Source of the DNA: Eulemur rufifrons
Taxonomy: Eukaryota > Chordata > Mammalia > Primates > Lemuridae
Reading direction: 5' to 3'
DNA length: 64,000 bases
Assembly: GCF_041146395.1 (NCBI RefSeq)
Contig: NC_090984.1
Location: 80,053,114 to 80,117,113 of the forward strand
Below are positions 13,022 to 26,120 of the stretch, piece after piece. A model generated the notes under the pieces. The model saw only the letters and a list, made by a program, of their open reading frames with translations, had not been told where the DNA came from and did not search any database. Each line of letters starts with the position of its first letter. Within the stretch, counting starts at the first letter, position 1. The position numbers and the translations under genes are program-made.

Positions 13022-13430
13022 ACTAATTCAATAAATATATATTTTTTGGTGCTTACTATGAGCTAGGCTATCACAAAATAATGAACACCATTCCTGTCAA
13101 TTATTAAAATTATTTTCACTTAGTTGGTGACAGAGTGTGCAACAAATATGGTAGTGGGGAGAAGAAGAGGGTTGGGGGAGGCAAGGGCCCATAAGGAGAA
13201 AAGAATGAAAGGAAGGTAACATTCAGACACTCTGGGGGTACTTTCCTATATCTCATTTCATGTAGTCTTTAACTTTCACATTACCTTTCCAAGTTTTTTC
13301 CTTAACACATGAAAAATTGTTCGCTTGAAGTTATGTAATTCTCTTAGATATTAAATTGTGAAGCTAGTATTTGAAGCTAGGTCTATTTTACCTCTGATTT
13401 TATATTTTTGACCACATTGCCTCAGGATCT
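13022..13430 (+). repeat. MIR/L2-like ancient SINE remnant
   Basis: Degraded sense MIR-like blocks: 'TTCAATAAATATATATTTTT' followed by 'GCTTACTATGAGCTAGGC', then after about 150 bp 'GAAGTTATGTAATTCTCTTA' and 'TGTGAAGCTAGTATTTGAAG', which correspond to the 'taagtaacttgcccaaggtc' and 'agctagtaagtggcagagcc' parts of MIR. The central part is expanded or interrupted (13130-13230). Confidence 0.45.
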
Positions 13431-14935
13431 AAGGGGAACTCCTGCTGTCACATACCTACTCAATAGTGGCACCATCACTCCTAGCTATGAGACTAATGGT
13501 TCCAAGAACCCACAGAACCAGTTTAAATGAATGGCCCGCTTTGTACAATGATACAATCATTACCAATCCTATTTTTTTCCATTTTTTATTGTGGGAAGTA
13601 CTTAATATTTCCAGAAACAAACCCAGTTTATAAATAATCACCTGAACTCTAATTTCCTTACCATCTTGGACACCCCCTAATCTGATCTCTTCTTTTATTT
13701 TTCATCCTTTTTGTGAGGGGCAAGATTAAAACCCTGGGCCCTTGGAAGCTATGAATTAGGTGATATATGGAACTAACAATCCGTATGTAATTTGTTTTTC
13801 TTCTGAGTATCTCCTGACTTTAACTAAAATTTCACTGTCCATAGAGAATAATGCTTTACCTGTATCCCACAGATCTAGGAAGTAGGTAAACAGGATGTCC
13901 TCTACCTTCAAAAGCTTTATTTCAAGCATCTCACTTTCCTACCACCCCTTCATATTAGTCCAACTAATTTATTCTACTGTATTCATTTTTGTTATTCATC
14001 AGTACCCTCTTAGCTGCAGTTTCTTTTTCACTGAATTTGTATGTATTGACTTATCATTAATATGACTCCATTAAAAACATTCATGACTCTCTTGTCCAGT
14101 CGACCGCCATCATCTTTGATCACAGGGTGTTCCTGTATCTGCACATGCCATCAAGCTACTGGTTGTAGCTGGGAGAAAATATCACAAGCATGATGATCAG
14201 CTTCATTATTAATTCACTAGTACAAACACAAAGAAATAGCACATCCAAGGAATCCTACTATTTTTCCATTGGTATAGCTTCCTTTATCTTTCAGGTTCTT
14301 ACTTTCTCTTTTTCTTACCACCCTTGAGTCTCACTTCATATTTCCTTGATAAAATAGAACCTAACACAGAAAAAAACCTATTTTTTCCAACACATCTATA
14401 ATCCAATACAAATTTGTATTCTTCATGTGTCTTTTCTCTTATCCTCCTGTTTTCAGAGTCCCTTTTTTTCTTTGGTTCTGGATATCCATTTAAATTTACT
14501 CAAAATTTTACTTACTATTCATCACTTTCTTCAGAATCATCAAATTATCTTGCTCCACTGGATTCTCACTGTTAGCTAATCTAGTATCTCCTACTAAAAT
14601 AATTATAACTCTACTGTCCAAAAACCAAACAAACAATAAACAAAGAAAACTCACATTCTTCCTACTTGATGCCATAACGCCTCCTGGGAGGAGCATTTCC
14701 TATTTCTTTTCATAGAAGAATATTCAAAGAATCTTCTACAATTTAATTTATGTCTCCATTGTCTCACCTTCTATATTCTTGTCTACCAATTTTATCTGGG
14801 ATTCTGTTCCCACAACTACTGAGACTTCACTAATCAAAGTGATAAAAAAAATCACATTGTCAAACTTATCAATATTTTTTTAGCTTCATCTTACCTGAAA
14901 ACTCATCAATCTCCCTTCTTTCTGGAATAGTTCCT
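13431..14935. other. Unassigned DNA
   Basis: Nothing recognisable apart from weak pyrimidine-rich stretches at 14270-14935 that may be old LINE sequence. No coding support. Confidence 0.4.
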
Positions 14936-14939
14936 CTCC

Positions 14940-15570
14940 TATCTGTTCGTGTCTTTTGCCTACTTTTTAATGGGGTTATTTGTTTTATCTATTACTGATT
15001 TGTTTGAGTTCCTTGTAGTTTCTGGATATTAGTCCTATGCCGATACATAGTCTGTGAATATTTTCTACCATTACATAAGTTGTCTATTGACTCTGTTGAT
15101 TATTTCTTTGGCTGTGCAGAAGCTTTTTATTTTTTTTTTAGTTTAATCAAGTCCCATTTATTTATTTTTGTTTTTGTTGTATTTGCTTTTGGGATCTTAG
15201 TCATGAATTCTTTGCCTAAGCCAATGTCTAGAAGAGTTTTCCCTAAGTTTTCTTCCAGAATTTTAATGGTTTCAGGTCTTACATTTAAATCTTTAATCTA
15301 TCTTGAGTTAACTTTTATACATGGTGAGAGGTAGGAATCCACTGTCATTCTTCTGCATGTGGCTCTCCAATTTTCCCAGCACCATTTATTGAATAGGGCA
15401 TACTTTCCCCAGTATGCATGCTTTTGTCTGCTTTTCCAAAGATCATTTATTTACAGGTATATGGTTTTATTTCTGGGTTCTCTATTCTGTTCCATTGATT
15501 TATGTGTCTAATTTTATACTAGTATCATTACATTACTCAACTTCAAATTATACTACAAGGCTATAGTGTC
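14940..15570 (-). mobile_element. L1 ORF2 fragment, antisense, with a tiny inverted tip
   Basis: The plus strand shows the complement of the L1 ORF2 segment downstream of the RT: 'TTGGCTGTGCAGAAGCTTTT', 'GAATTCTTTGCCTAAGCCAA' and 'CAGCACCATTTATTGAATAG'. It has no 3' UTR and many stops, so it is an older fragment. The last ~30 bp (about 15540-15570) match the L1 sense strand instead ('CAAATTATACTACAAGGCTA'), suggesting a small inversion at the 5' edge. Confidence 0.75.
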
Positions 15571-15686
15571 CTCTAACTTTTCTGAATCTGAACTTATGAG
15601 CTATTACAAAGAAAACCATACAACAAGACAGGAAGATGGCACTCTATGTGTAGACTTTTATCTCTACGAGGGCTTCAGAACTTCCC

Positions 15687-16088
15687 GGATTTATTATTTT
15701 ACAGTTCTGAAGGTTAGAAATCTAAAAAGGGTTTCCTTGAGCCAAAATCAAAGTTTCGGCAGAACTACATTCCTTCTGGAGGCGGAAGCTGTTTCCAAAT
15801 TCTAGAGGCTTCCTGGATTTCTTCACTTTTGACTCGCAGGTAGTAATAAAATGACTCCAATCTCTGTTTCTGTCCCCATCTCCCCTGATTCTGACACTCC
15901 TGTCTTCCTATCACAGAACACTTTGTGATTACGTTGAACCCACACAGATAATCCCGGACAACTTTCATGGTTCAAGATGATGAACTTTATCACATTTACA
16001 AAGTTACATTTAGTATACAGTAATATATTTACAGGTTTAGGGATTAGGATATTGACAACTTTGGGGGACCATTATTCAGTCTACCACA
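15687..16088 (-). repeat. MLT1B/C-like MaLR LTR, antisense
   Basis: Reverse-orientation LTR. It runs from a 'TTACAGTTCTGAAGGTTAGA' block (LTR 3' region) through 'TGTGATTACGTTGAACCCAC' and 'CAGATAATCCCGGACAACTT' to the LTR start at 'CATTATTCAGTCTACCACA'. A cluster of small differences shows great age. Solo LTR, no internal sequence. Confidence 0.7.
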
Positions 16089-17060
16089 TCTTCCAATCAG
16101 CACTTTGGAATGTTCATTGTTCTCCTATTCTTATTCCTTAACTCCACTTTAAATCTTCTCATTTCCAACCTCTTCAGAGCCAATCTTCTGGAGTTGTTTA
16201 TGGAAGCTTATTTTTCCTTATCACCCTACACTCATACACACACACACTACAGAAACCATTTCCATTGAGGCCACTGTGACTTTTTAAAATCACAAAATCC
16301 TTGTCTGTTCTTGCTTTACTAGACTCTTCAGGAGCATTTGCACTATTGACAACTCATTGCTTCTTGAAATATACTTTGATTAGCTTCTATGACCCCTACT
16401 TTTCTGGTTTTCCACTTATGTCTCTTATTCTTTCACAGTTTACTTTCAGGATTTTTCTTCCTCTGTTTATTATTTTCATGCTAGTTGTTTTCTGACTTCT
16501 GTTCTTAATCTTATTCTCTACTCACTGTACAAAAGTCTCTCTGAGCTCTCTCAAAAACTCCATCATTTCAAATTCCTTTTGGATTACCAGTATCTTTCTG
16601 GTTTCCATTTTTAGCATAAATTTATTTTTTATTTCAGAGAATAGATATGACTGATTACTATAATTTTCAATTGGATGGATACAGTACTCTATGCCCTAAC
16701 TCTGTTGTATTTTCTCTGTTCCTTATACTCAAACAGAAATCTTCAACTTTATTCTTGAATTTTCCTCTGTATCTCTGTTATCCAATCTATCGTAATTCAT
16801 CTGTGTTCTTTCTTCTAAATACATCCTGTAATTCTGCACTCCATTTTTATGGTCATGACCATAGTTAGGTTATCTATCATCTGAATTATTTTTATTGCCT
16901 TTAGGCAAGTCTCCCTGCTTCAAATATGGCTTCCTTTCTAAGGTATACTCCATAGTAAAGCCAGAGGAATATTTCCAAAACTCAAATGACCCTTTCACAT
17001 TCTCATGCTTAAAACCTTTCATAGTCCCATTATCCTGAGATGGGATTAGCTTCATGGGCA
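16089..17060 (+). repeat. Ancient L2 LINE remnant, sense
   Basis: Diverged L2 reverse-transcriptase-region and 3' sequence in sense orientation. Landmarks are 'GCATTTGCACTATTGACAAC' (L2 'gcatttgacacagctgacca'), 'TTTCTGGTTTTCCACTTATG', 'GCAAGTCTCCCTGCTTCAAA' and 'CATGCTTAAAACCTTTCATA'. No intact frame survives. The C-rich pyrimidine bias of the plus strand fits L2. Confidence 0.6.
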
Positions 17061-17318
17061 TGTAACATGTGTAATTGCACAGAGTCCTGCTCTTAGAAGG
17101 GTCTCATATTTGGTTTAATGCTCTGCTCTACCATCTTAAGATGCTTAATACTTTTTGAACAAGGAACCCCATATTTTCATTCTGCACAGGGCCTCACAAA
17201 TTATAGAGTTAATTCTACTCTAAGATATGTATATCTCAATATAGCTCATAAGATTTTAATGACTAGGTTCCTGTTCCCTGTCTCTTCAGCCACTCAGGTT
17301 TCTCTTTCTGTCCAAACA

Positions 17319-17364
17319 TACACACACACACACACACACACGCACATACACACAAACACATGCA
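17319..17364. repeat. (CA)n microsatellite
   Basis: A run of CA dinucleotides from 17319, broken late by CG, TA and AA variants ('CACGCACATACACACAAACA'). It lies within or next to the L2 remnant. Probably polymorphic in length. Confidence 0.85.
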
Positions 17365-18380
17365 CATTTACATACAACTCAACCATTTACACTTCATTCC
17401 CAGCCCTTTATTGAGATAGCTCTCTGTTTCAACATTAATTCTGGAGGAAGCCTTGCTACACACTATTCTATACTTTGTCCCAATAACAGGACATCTGTAG
17501 TATATTATATAGTTCCTGTTATTACAGATATTTAAATGTACTTAATTTCTGAATGGTTAACAAACAGCAATTTTTTTCTTACTTTTTTTCATACAAGTAA
17601 ACTTGTACATGTCAAAACCATCTGCTTAATATGGACATGTGCCAGAAAATGTAATATATCATTATATTTCTATTGATCAGTTTTTCACATATACAAAATT
17701 CAGAGAGACACTAGCATCTTGGGTGTTACCTCTGCAAGTATTGCAAGAAAAGGGAATGTTTTTCAAACCAAAGCTTGACTCTTTAAAACTATAGCATTTA
17801 TTATTGACTACTCTCTTTGTTGACTTTTATAGGGATGGTCTTTTATGGTCGTAGAAGTACTATTATTATTCTGAAAAAACAAGCATATTGCTAGCTAAAA
17901 CCTATGATAAAGACCAAAAGAAATGAAAGATTAAAGATCAATTTTCCTGTCTTACTATGATTGTCAAAACAATCCTTATTTGTTCCATGTAAATAAAAGG
18001 CAACAGGTAAAATAATATTAGCATAAAAGCATACAGGAGAAGATATACTCAAGCCTTTTGTGTGAATGAAATAGCAGCATCGTACACAATGCTAGAAAAG
18101 CACTGAAAAGTGGGCTTCTGCAAATGTCAAAGGCACTTCAAGGTGGGAGACACTTCCCCACCACAAAATTTTGTCCTAATGCAATTATTATCAAATTTTT
18201 TGTAGTTACTGAATGATAGCATAAAACTGTCCACACATTTGCAAAGTTACCTCAACTTTATTATCCTCATTCACTGAGTGTCAGCCATGTCATCATCGTG
18301 ATTCTCATGAAAGGATATTTACTAGGAATCTACTATGCACAAAATGCTAAAAAAAAATTGCAATAGATAAGAATCAAGAG
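17365..18380. other. Mostly unassigned; possible L2 tail at the start
   Basis: 17371-17480 may be the L2 3' end ('GAGGAAGCCTTGCTACACAC' resembles the L2 'ggaggccttccctgacc' box). The rest shows no gene or repeat that I can name. Confidence 0.35.
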
Positions 18381-18382
18381 TA

Positions 18383-20455
18383 TTTTTTAAATTTCAGCAT
18401 ATTATGGGGGTACAAATGTTTAAGTTACATATATTGCCTTTGCCCCACCTGAGTCAGAGCTTCAAGGGTATCCATCCCCCAGACAGTATGCACCACACAC
18501 ATTAGGTGTGAATATACCCATGCCCTCCTCCTCCCTCCCACCTACCCAACACCCGATGAATGTTACTACTATGTGTGCACATAAGTGTTGATCAGTTAAT
18601 ACAAATGTGATGGTGAGTACATGTGGCGGTTGCTTTTCCATTCTTGGGATACTTCACTTAGTAGAATGGGTTCCAGCTCTACCCAGGATAATACAAGCGG
18701 TGCTAGATCACCATTGTTTCTTGTAGCTGAATAGTACTCCATGGTATACATATACCACATTTTATTAATGCACTCATGTATTGACGGGCACCTGGGTTGT
18801 TTCCACATCTTTGCAATTGTGAATTGTGCTGCTATAAACATTCAAGTGCAGATGTCTTTTTTACAGAATGTCATTTGTTCTTTTGGGTAGATGCCCAGTA
18901 ATGGGATTGTTGCATCAAATGGTAGTTCTACTTGTAGCTCCTTGAGGTATTACTTTCCACAGAGATTGTACTAGTTTGCAGTCCCACCAGCAGTGTACGA
19001 GTGTTCCTATCTCTCTGCATCCACGCCAACATTTATAGTTTTGGGACACTTTGATAAAAGCCAATCTTACTGGATATCGCCTTGTGGTTTTGCTTTGCAT
19101 TTCCCTGATGATTAGAGATGGTGAGCATTTTTTCATATGTTTATTTGCCATTATTCTGTCTTCTTTTAAAAAGTTTCTGTTCATGTCCTTTTCCTGTTTT
19201 ATAATGGGCTTGTTTGATTTTTTTTCCTGATTTTCCTGAATTCTATATATATTCTAGTTATCAGCCCTTTATTGGATGTGTGGCATGCGAATATTTTCTC
19301 TCATTCTGCAGGTTGTCTATTTGCTCTCGTGATAGTTTCCTTGGCTGTGCAGAAGCTTTTTAATTTGATCAGGTCCCATTTATTTATTTTTGTTGTTGCT
19401 GTGATTGCCTTTGGGGTCTTCCTCATAAATTCTTTTCCTAGGCCAATGTCTATAAGAGTTTTTCCAACATTTCTTCTATAATTCTTATAGTTTCATGCTT
19501 TAGGTTTAAGTCTGTTATTCCCCATGAGTTGATTTTTGTGAGAGATGAGAAGTATGATTCCTGTTTCAGGCTTCTACATGTGGCTATCCAATTTTTCCAG
19601 CATCATATATTGAATAAGAATTCTTTTCCCGGATGTATATTTTTGTCTGCTTGTCAAAGATCGGATGGCAATATGAGGATGGTTTTATATCTAGGTTCTC
19701 AGTTCTGTTCCATTGGTTTGTGTCTCTGTTCTTGTGCCAGTACCATGCTGTTTTAGTCACTATAGCCTTATAGTATTGTTTGAAGTCTGGTAAATTGATG
19801 CCTCCCAATTTGTTCTTTTTGCTTAAGATTGCTTTTGCTATATGGGTTCCATACTAAGCATAGAGTTATTTTTTCTAGATCTGAAAAAAATGATGTTGGT
19901 ATTTTAATAGGGATTGTGTTGAATCTGTAGATCACTTTGGGTAATACAGACATTTTAACAATATTGATTCTACTGACCCAGGAGCATGATATTGTTTTCC
20001 ACTTGTTTATGTCCTCTGCTATTTCCTTCCTCAGTGTTTCATAGTTCTCCCTGTAGAGGTCTTTCACCTCTTTAGTTAAATATATTCCTAGGTATTTTAT
20101 TTGTCACTACTGTAAAGAGTATTGAGTCTTTGATTTGGTTCTCAGTTTGACTGTTGCTGGCATATAGAAATGCTACTTATTTCTGTACATTGATTTTGTA
20201 ACCTGAGACTTTGTGGAATTTGTTTATCAATTCCAGGAGTCTCTTGCTAGAATCTTTGGGGTTTTCTAGATATAAGATCATATTGTCAGCAAAGAGCAGT
20301 GGTTTGACCTCTTCTGCTCCCATTTGGATACCCTGGATTTCCTTCTCTTGTCTGATTGCTCTGGCTTGGACTTCCAGCACTATGTTGAATAGAAGTGGTG
20401 ATAGGAGGGCAACCTTGTCTGGTTTCAGTTCTAAGCGGGAATCCTTTCAATTTTG
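18383..20455 (-). mobile_element. L1 with 3' UTR and most of RT to C-terminus, antisense
   Basis: Minus-strand L1 of about 2.07 kb, 5'-truncated inside the reverse transcriptase. From 3' to 5': poly-A remnant, G-rich 3' UTR (18395-18595), ORF2 C-terminus with HMYSPS and [12 protein letters not shown] (18596-18841), cysteine-rich segment (18915-19184), and the thumb/connection and RT end up to about 20450. The RT catalytic box, FADD in L1, reads FADN at 20282-20293, and several frameshifts are present, so the copy is dead. Its 3' UTR is an older variant than that at 7893-8222. Confidence 0.85.
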
Positions 20456-20776
20456 GTTACCAGGGGTAGGGAAGGGGAGGAAACGAGGAGAAGTAAGTCT
20501 AATATTTGCAGTTAGGTAGGGTGACTAAATCTAAGTATCTAATGCCCAGCATGAGAACTATAGTTAATAATATGGTATTGTATACTGGAAATTTGCCAAC
20601 GAATAGATTTACATGCTCTTATCATGGGGTCGGTCAGTGGGGAGGTAACTATGGAAATTGATGGATGTGTACATTTGTTTGACTATAATAACCATTAGTA
20701 AAAATTTCATTATGCATTTATGTATTAAAACATCATGCTGTATACCCTAAATGTATACTAAAATATATTTTTTAAA
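20456..20776 (+). mobile_element. L1 3' UTR fragment (L1MA/L1PB-like), sense
   Basis: Sense L1 3' end: 'GGTTACCAGGGGTAGGGAAG', then 'AATAATATGGTATTGTATAC', ending with 'CATCATGCTGTATACCCTAA' and an A-rich tail near 20760-20778. This matches the mid-age primate/eutherian L1 3' UTR (tail form 'atatcacatgtaccccataa'). It abuts the antisense L1 on its left. Confidence 0.6.
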
Positions 20777-20779
20777 AAA

Positions 20780-21275
20780 TGAGCTATCATGCCACAAAAA
20801 GACATGGAGGATTCATAAATACATATATCTATGTGAAAGAAGCCAGTCTGTAAAGGCTGTACAATGTATTGTTCCAAATATATGACATTCTGAAAAAGTT
20901 AAAACTAGGAAGAGACTAAAAAAGAGCAGTGGTTTTCAGGGACTGGTGTGGAAGCAGGGAGAGATGAATAGGTGAAACACAGGGGATTTTTAGGCCAGTG
21001 AATCTATACTGTGTAATATTATAATGGCATGTGCATGACAGTATTTACCAAAATGCATAGATCTATGCAACACAAAGAGTGAATCCTACTGTATACTATG
21101 GGCTTTAGTCAGTAATAATTTATCAATATTGGTTCAATTATAGCAAATGTACCTGATGCAAAGTATTAGTACCAGGGGAAACTATGAGAGAAAAGGAGAG
21201 AGAGAGTATATGAGAACTCTGTACTGTTGGTCAATTTTCTGTAAACCTAATACTGCTACAAAAAAAGAAGAGCTC
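20780..21275 (+). mobile_element. L1M 3' end, sense
   Basis: Older L1M tail. Order of landmarks: 'AAGAAGCCAGTCTGTAAAGG', 'TTCCAAATATATGACATTCT', 'AGCAGTGGTTTTCAGGGACT', 'GCAACACAAAGAGTGAATCC', 'TATGGGCTTTAGTCAGTAAT' and 'AATACTGCTACAAAAAAAGA'. Diverged, without coding capacity. Together with the two preceding elements it forms a three-L1 pile-up. Confidence 0.7.
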
Positions 21276-22419
21276 AGGACCCTACTCAATACAAATATGC
21301 AAAGATACAATTTACTTTCTTAACACTCTTCCCATTTACGTTTCTGCACAGTGTTTTTTTTCATGTGTCCATCTAACTCCACTAACCTAAGAGCATGCCT
21401 CATATATTTAAAGAAAGGAGGAGAAAGATTGTCAGATAAAAGCTCATAGATACTACAAGCCTTAGTGAAACTAATGCAAAATGATAAAACATAAAACCAA
21501 TTGCAAAATGATGCAGCAAGAAGTCCAAGAAAATCTTTTGAGATCACAAGACTAGTATTCAGGAAGAAAGACTTTTTGTGCTGGGAACAGACACAGCACC
21601 AGCATACAAGACAGATGTTCTTTGTAGCACTATTATATAACCTTATTTGGGTATAGCTGGGAGGGGCATTGCCAGTCGGATCCAGACAGTACTCATTAGA
21701 GAAGCTGTGACAAGAGATAACAGAAACTCATTTTTCCCTTCCAAGAATTATCTGCTAAAGCAGAGTTGTCAGTCAGCCTTTGGGAATCTTTGCCCATGTG
21801 CAGATGTTTCTGTTCTCTCTGTGCATAATCAGATCTGTCATCAGCACCTCCAGAGTTCTATATTTGGGCACAGAAGAGAGAATTTCCAACTTATGAGGGA
21901 ATCTAAGTGTTTTTCTATGCCATAGTCAAAAATAAAATGGAAATTCTTTCTAGGATCTCATTTAGGCTTTATACCATCTAGTGTAAAAATTTAGGTGCCT
22001 CCTCAATGTTATGACAAATTTTTCAATTTGTCTGAATATATCTCTGCCTTAAAAAATGGAAGCTTACTTATCCAGGGAATAGACCTTTCCTTACCCTGTG
22101 CTCACTTTTATTATAAATTTTCAATGCTGTTATACCCTTCACTAACTGTAAAAGCTGACTGTTTTGCTTCAAAATAAAAAAAAAAAAAAAAGGAAAAAGG
22201 AAAAAAATCCCTCAAAATCCTATTGATTCTTCAAGCATGTTCTGGTTTGTGCATTAGAGATGGATTGGTTAATTAACAAGTTTGGAGGGTTGATTTCCTG
22301 TCCTCAAGAGAAGAGATTTCATGTTATACTTACTAGAAATAAACAGAATAGAAATTGTTAGACATGGACTAGGCCCTCAGTTACATAAGCAGGGAATATT
22401 TGGATAAATGTGACACAGT
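21276..22419. other. Unassigned DNA with a poly-A run
   Basis: No gene or repeat family recognised. A long A run with a few G interruptions lies at about 22175-22206 and might be the tail of an unrecognised retroposed sequence ending there. Confidence 0.4.
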
Positions 22420-22805
22420 TTTTACTCTCAGGCTTGAATGCCTGGTCCTTCACTGGACCACATTGTAGGGTTGAGTTCCAATACCCTTTTTCAAGTTCGG
22501 GGTGTAAGGTGATTTTCTTTGGTTGATGAAATGTGAGCAGAGGTGATATGCCCCTTTTGAGTGAAAGTCTGAAAACCCAGTGTGTGGTTTCTTAAGTCTA
22601 ATTCCCAATTAACTGCTATAATAATCCTGAAAGAATGACAAGGGGGCCTGTGCCAAACCTGAGGGACTAAAATTAACAGAACCTCCTATCAACCTACATC
22701 AGACATATGGCATGGGTGAACAATAAAAATTTTGTTTTCAGCCACTGAGATTTAGGGATTATTTGTTACTGCAGTGTAACATAACTGTCATAAGCAAAGG
22801 TATAG
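22420..22805 (+). repeat. Old LTR-like interspersed repeat, family not assigned
   Basis: Contains 'TTGGTTGATGAAATGTGAGC', 'GAACAATAAAAATTTTGTTT' and 'TCAGCCACTGAGATTTAGGG' followed by 'TTGTTACTGCAGTGTAACAT'. The last two blocks match a polyadenylation-signal plus terminal region of a common mammalian repeat that I know but cannot name with certainty (LTR-like). Non-coding. Confidence 0.45.
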
Positions 22806-25045
22806 GCAGATTTCAAAGTAGATCACTGGGAGAGAAGGCACATACAATAACACAAACTTGGCAAAATCAGCACAGAAATCTGCTCAAAAAGTAGGTTTTC
22901 AGGCACTTACTGAAGACAAGGAACAGAACTGCTGGAGTTTTTGATGAAGATAGCATAAAGGAAATGTTAAGCATACATTGGAAAGAATCTTCTTCTCCTT
23001 TTCCTGGAGAGAATGTTCCCTGAAAGTCTTCTCCCTGCTGTTCTCCCTATTCCTTTCCATAGCCTGTGGCCATTATAATCCTGGATGATTACTCAAAACC
23101 AGCTTTGGATCTCTTAGAAAACCTGCAGATTTTTGTTTTGGTGTCTTTAGCCTACTCGTATTTTTAAAAGTGAACAAGAAGATTACACCAGATAAAAACG
23201 TATAGATGCCAAGAGATTTAGTGAAACCATGGTCTTGTCCCAATTTTAAAATAATGCAATTAAATGTTAAAATGCTTTGCTATAAACATTATCTGTCAAT
23301 AGTAAATATTCCATAGGTAATTTTTTATAAATTTTAATGTATGTATAGACATACATTTCATCTAATGAAACTTTTAGTGTTGCTATCAAAACATTCTCTG
23401 ACAGAGCCTTTATATTTTATTTTTATATATAGCTATATATATATTTATATATATAGCCTATATATTTTATATATAGCCTATTTTATATATAGCCTACATT
23501 TATATATTTCACTAATCATTTTCTATATTATCTCTATAATGATTAACTTATTGTCTTTAATTGTTGAAACTTGGTTTTTTAAAGTACTGATTATTTTAAA
23601 ATTTACTAAAGTTATTTGAAACTATTCCTCTCCCTGAATTATTATTTATTGTCTAGCACTACTGATGTTCAATTATTTTTATTATACTCTTACAAAATAA
23701 TAAATTTATTGGAAGAAACTGAATCCAAACAAAATGTACCAAATAATTTGCTTACCAATCTTTAGAAAAACAGTCAAATTTCATTGACTATTTGTTTTTT
23801 TTTTCTATAGTTAGTATGGAAATAGACTATAAATAATCAGGCTTGCTGAGTATAAATCTAAACTTGTCAGGCTTAGCTTGTTAGAAAGTGCTTTTTTTTA
23901 TATTTTCATTAATCATGAAAGATGTGCATAATTGCTTCTATGTCACTTTTAAGTAGCTGAATATTTCTATATATGCATATTCCCTGAGGATATTAGAAAT
24001 AGAAATTCTAAAAAAAATAAGCACCAGATTGTCTAGAAGCATAAACAAAAGGGATAAAATTTTACCTTTAGCTATGTTAATGCAAATCTGGTCACAGTCA
24101 TGAATATATTATTTTTATTCTTCTGGATCTGAGATTGCCTATATCAGAAACAAAATTTTACCCATTTATCCTGTGGCTATAACATATTACATATGTACCA
24201 GTGAGCATATCTTTTTTTTAAATTCATTTTTTCCAGTATTACCAAATGTAGCCAGTAGCTCTCGTTCTCTTATGGAGTCTGAGAACTCCCTCCAATTCCA
24301 AAACAGTTATACCACCAAAAGATTATCATTCCAATGTAAATTGTAACAGGGCTTGAAGCTACTGACCATGTCAGTCTTCCTGTCCAGGGTTATCAGATCA
24401 ACCAAGTTGATTGTATTGATCAGTGAGCTCAGTGAACCACTAGTCAATTCCAAGGAGTAACTCTACCTCCCAGGAAATTGACAGATTGCTTTTCAGTCTT
24501 GATCAAATTAAAGATTCATGTTAGCATTGTATAGAAAAATTCAAATTTACCAAACTTTACTTAGGACCATTTATAGGTGGCCATATTTTCCACAATGCGT
24601 TTGTGTGTGTATATAAAGAGGGTAGGCAGTTTGCAATCCTTAAGTATTAGATATTACACTGCATTATTATGCTTACTCACTCTTATTCACTCAAAAGGCA
24701 GAAATCATAGACAACAACTAAACATGAGGTCAGGGAAGAAAATGTAATGTATATATGTTTCACTTTAAAGTGGAGGCACACCAAGAGAATTTGAACTATG
24801 TCTTGATTAATACTTTAGCTCATATTCACATTGCTGATGTACATATCAAAGGTCTGATTTTTCCTGTCACTTATTTGTTTTCATTGACTTCATAGTATAA
24901 TTGCCGATGGGCTTGGTGGGATGAAGAGGTGCCCTGTATATATTAATAAATACTGAACAGTCTGTAAATAACAACAGCACTTAACTTGTTCAGGAGTTAA
25001 AAGAGATTATATGAATCATAATAACCAAAGTGTTGGGTCCCAATA
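22806..25045. other. Unassigned AT-rich DNA with a TATA-rich patch
   Basis: No gene or repeat recognised except low-complexity DNA at about 23422-23512, where 'TTTTATATATAGCCTA' units recur among (TA)n runs. The 92-codon frame spanning it is an artefact of the low complexity. Confidence 0.45.
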
Positions 25046-25049
25046 TGTG

Positions 25050-25190
25050 AAGTACTGAGTAGTTACATGTTCCAGGCACAATCCAAGCACTTTGTGTGAA
25101 TTATCTCATTTACTCTTCTCAACAGTCCTTGAGGTAATATCATTTGCACATGAGGAAAGTAAGTCTTGGCAAGGGTAAGTCATTATTTTT
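25050..25190 (+). repeat. MIR SINE, sense
   Basis: Good MIR core: 'GTTCCAGGCACAATCCAAGC', 'GAATTATCTCATTTACTCTT', 'CTCAACAGTCCTTGAGGTAA' and 'TTGCACATGAGGAAAGTAAG'. These line up in order with the MIR central domain. Confidence 0.75.
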
Positions 25191-26120
25191 AACTGCATAA
25201 CTTATATTCTTAAACAAGATGCTATAATAATGTGGGACTTTCCTTAGCTTCTTAAATTGCAAGATCATGTTTATGTATTGTCCAATGTAAAATGCAAATC
25301 AAACCTTTATTCTCTAACACTAACCACACATAAAATTGAACATGTGACATTACAGTGCTGTCACTGGTGCATATCTGGTTGAAATACTGATAAGATAAAT
25401 ATACTGCCATGACCAAAAGGAAGAATAATGCTGTGAAAAGATATTAAAGAGGACTAACAACATTTCTTAGGTTTATCACATGACTGTACTTGAAACATCA
25501 GATAATAGAGTATTTAAAGAATCAGAGCTAACAGGTCACCCCATTTTTTTACATAAGGTACTCTTATTATTTTCAGATATAAATTAGTCCAATAGTATTA
25601 AATATCATGCACTGTGTGTAGAGTTGGGTAATGATCTCCATCAAATAATGAGTGCAGAGGGTACACTTCACTCCAAGTGCCTTCTGTTCCAGCTGTTTCT
25701 ACTTATCGTAATTTTCCTAATTGGGTTACAATTAGGCTGTGAATGAGATGTTAACATGGGAATTGGAGCTTTTCAACAAAAGGGTTTACTTCCTTTATTG
25801 TTTTGTGGTTCTTAACTTTCAGAGGCCTGTTTCTTGCTACATGTTAATTAAAAAAATTACAAAGGGTTTAAGATATGTGTATGGCATACAAAGAATAACC
25901 TATTTACATCTCCACAGATCTGACAATTTGGCTGCAAGAAAAGCACTGTTTGGGGGGAAAATCTTCAATTTGTGTAAGGCATAACATAGTGTTTACTTAA
26001 AAAACATCATAATCTGTCACATTTGTTTCTGGCCTTCTTCACTTACTAATATGAAAGCTGTTAGCTGGCCAAGGTTTGACTTGGAATAGTGAAAGTGAAT
26101 TCTCTGTCCTGGAACCAAGT
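25191..26120. other. Unassigned DNA
   Basis: No gene or named repeat seen. An 81-codon frame at 25739-25984 has no recognisable motif. Confidence 0.4.

Noticed and set aside
17319..17364. Regular CA array considered as a structured repeat array
   Set aside because: Simple microsatellite; no spacers and no associated genes.
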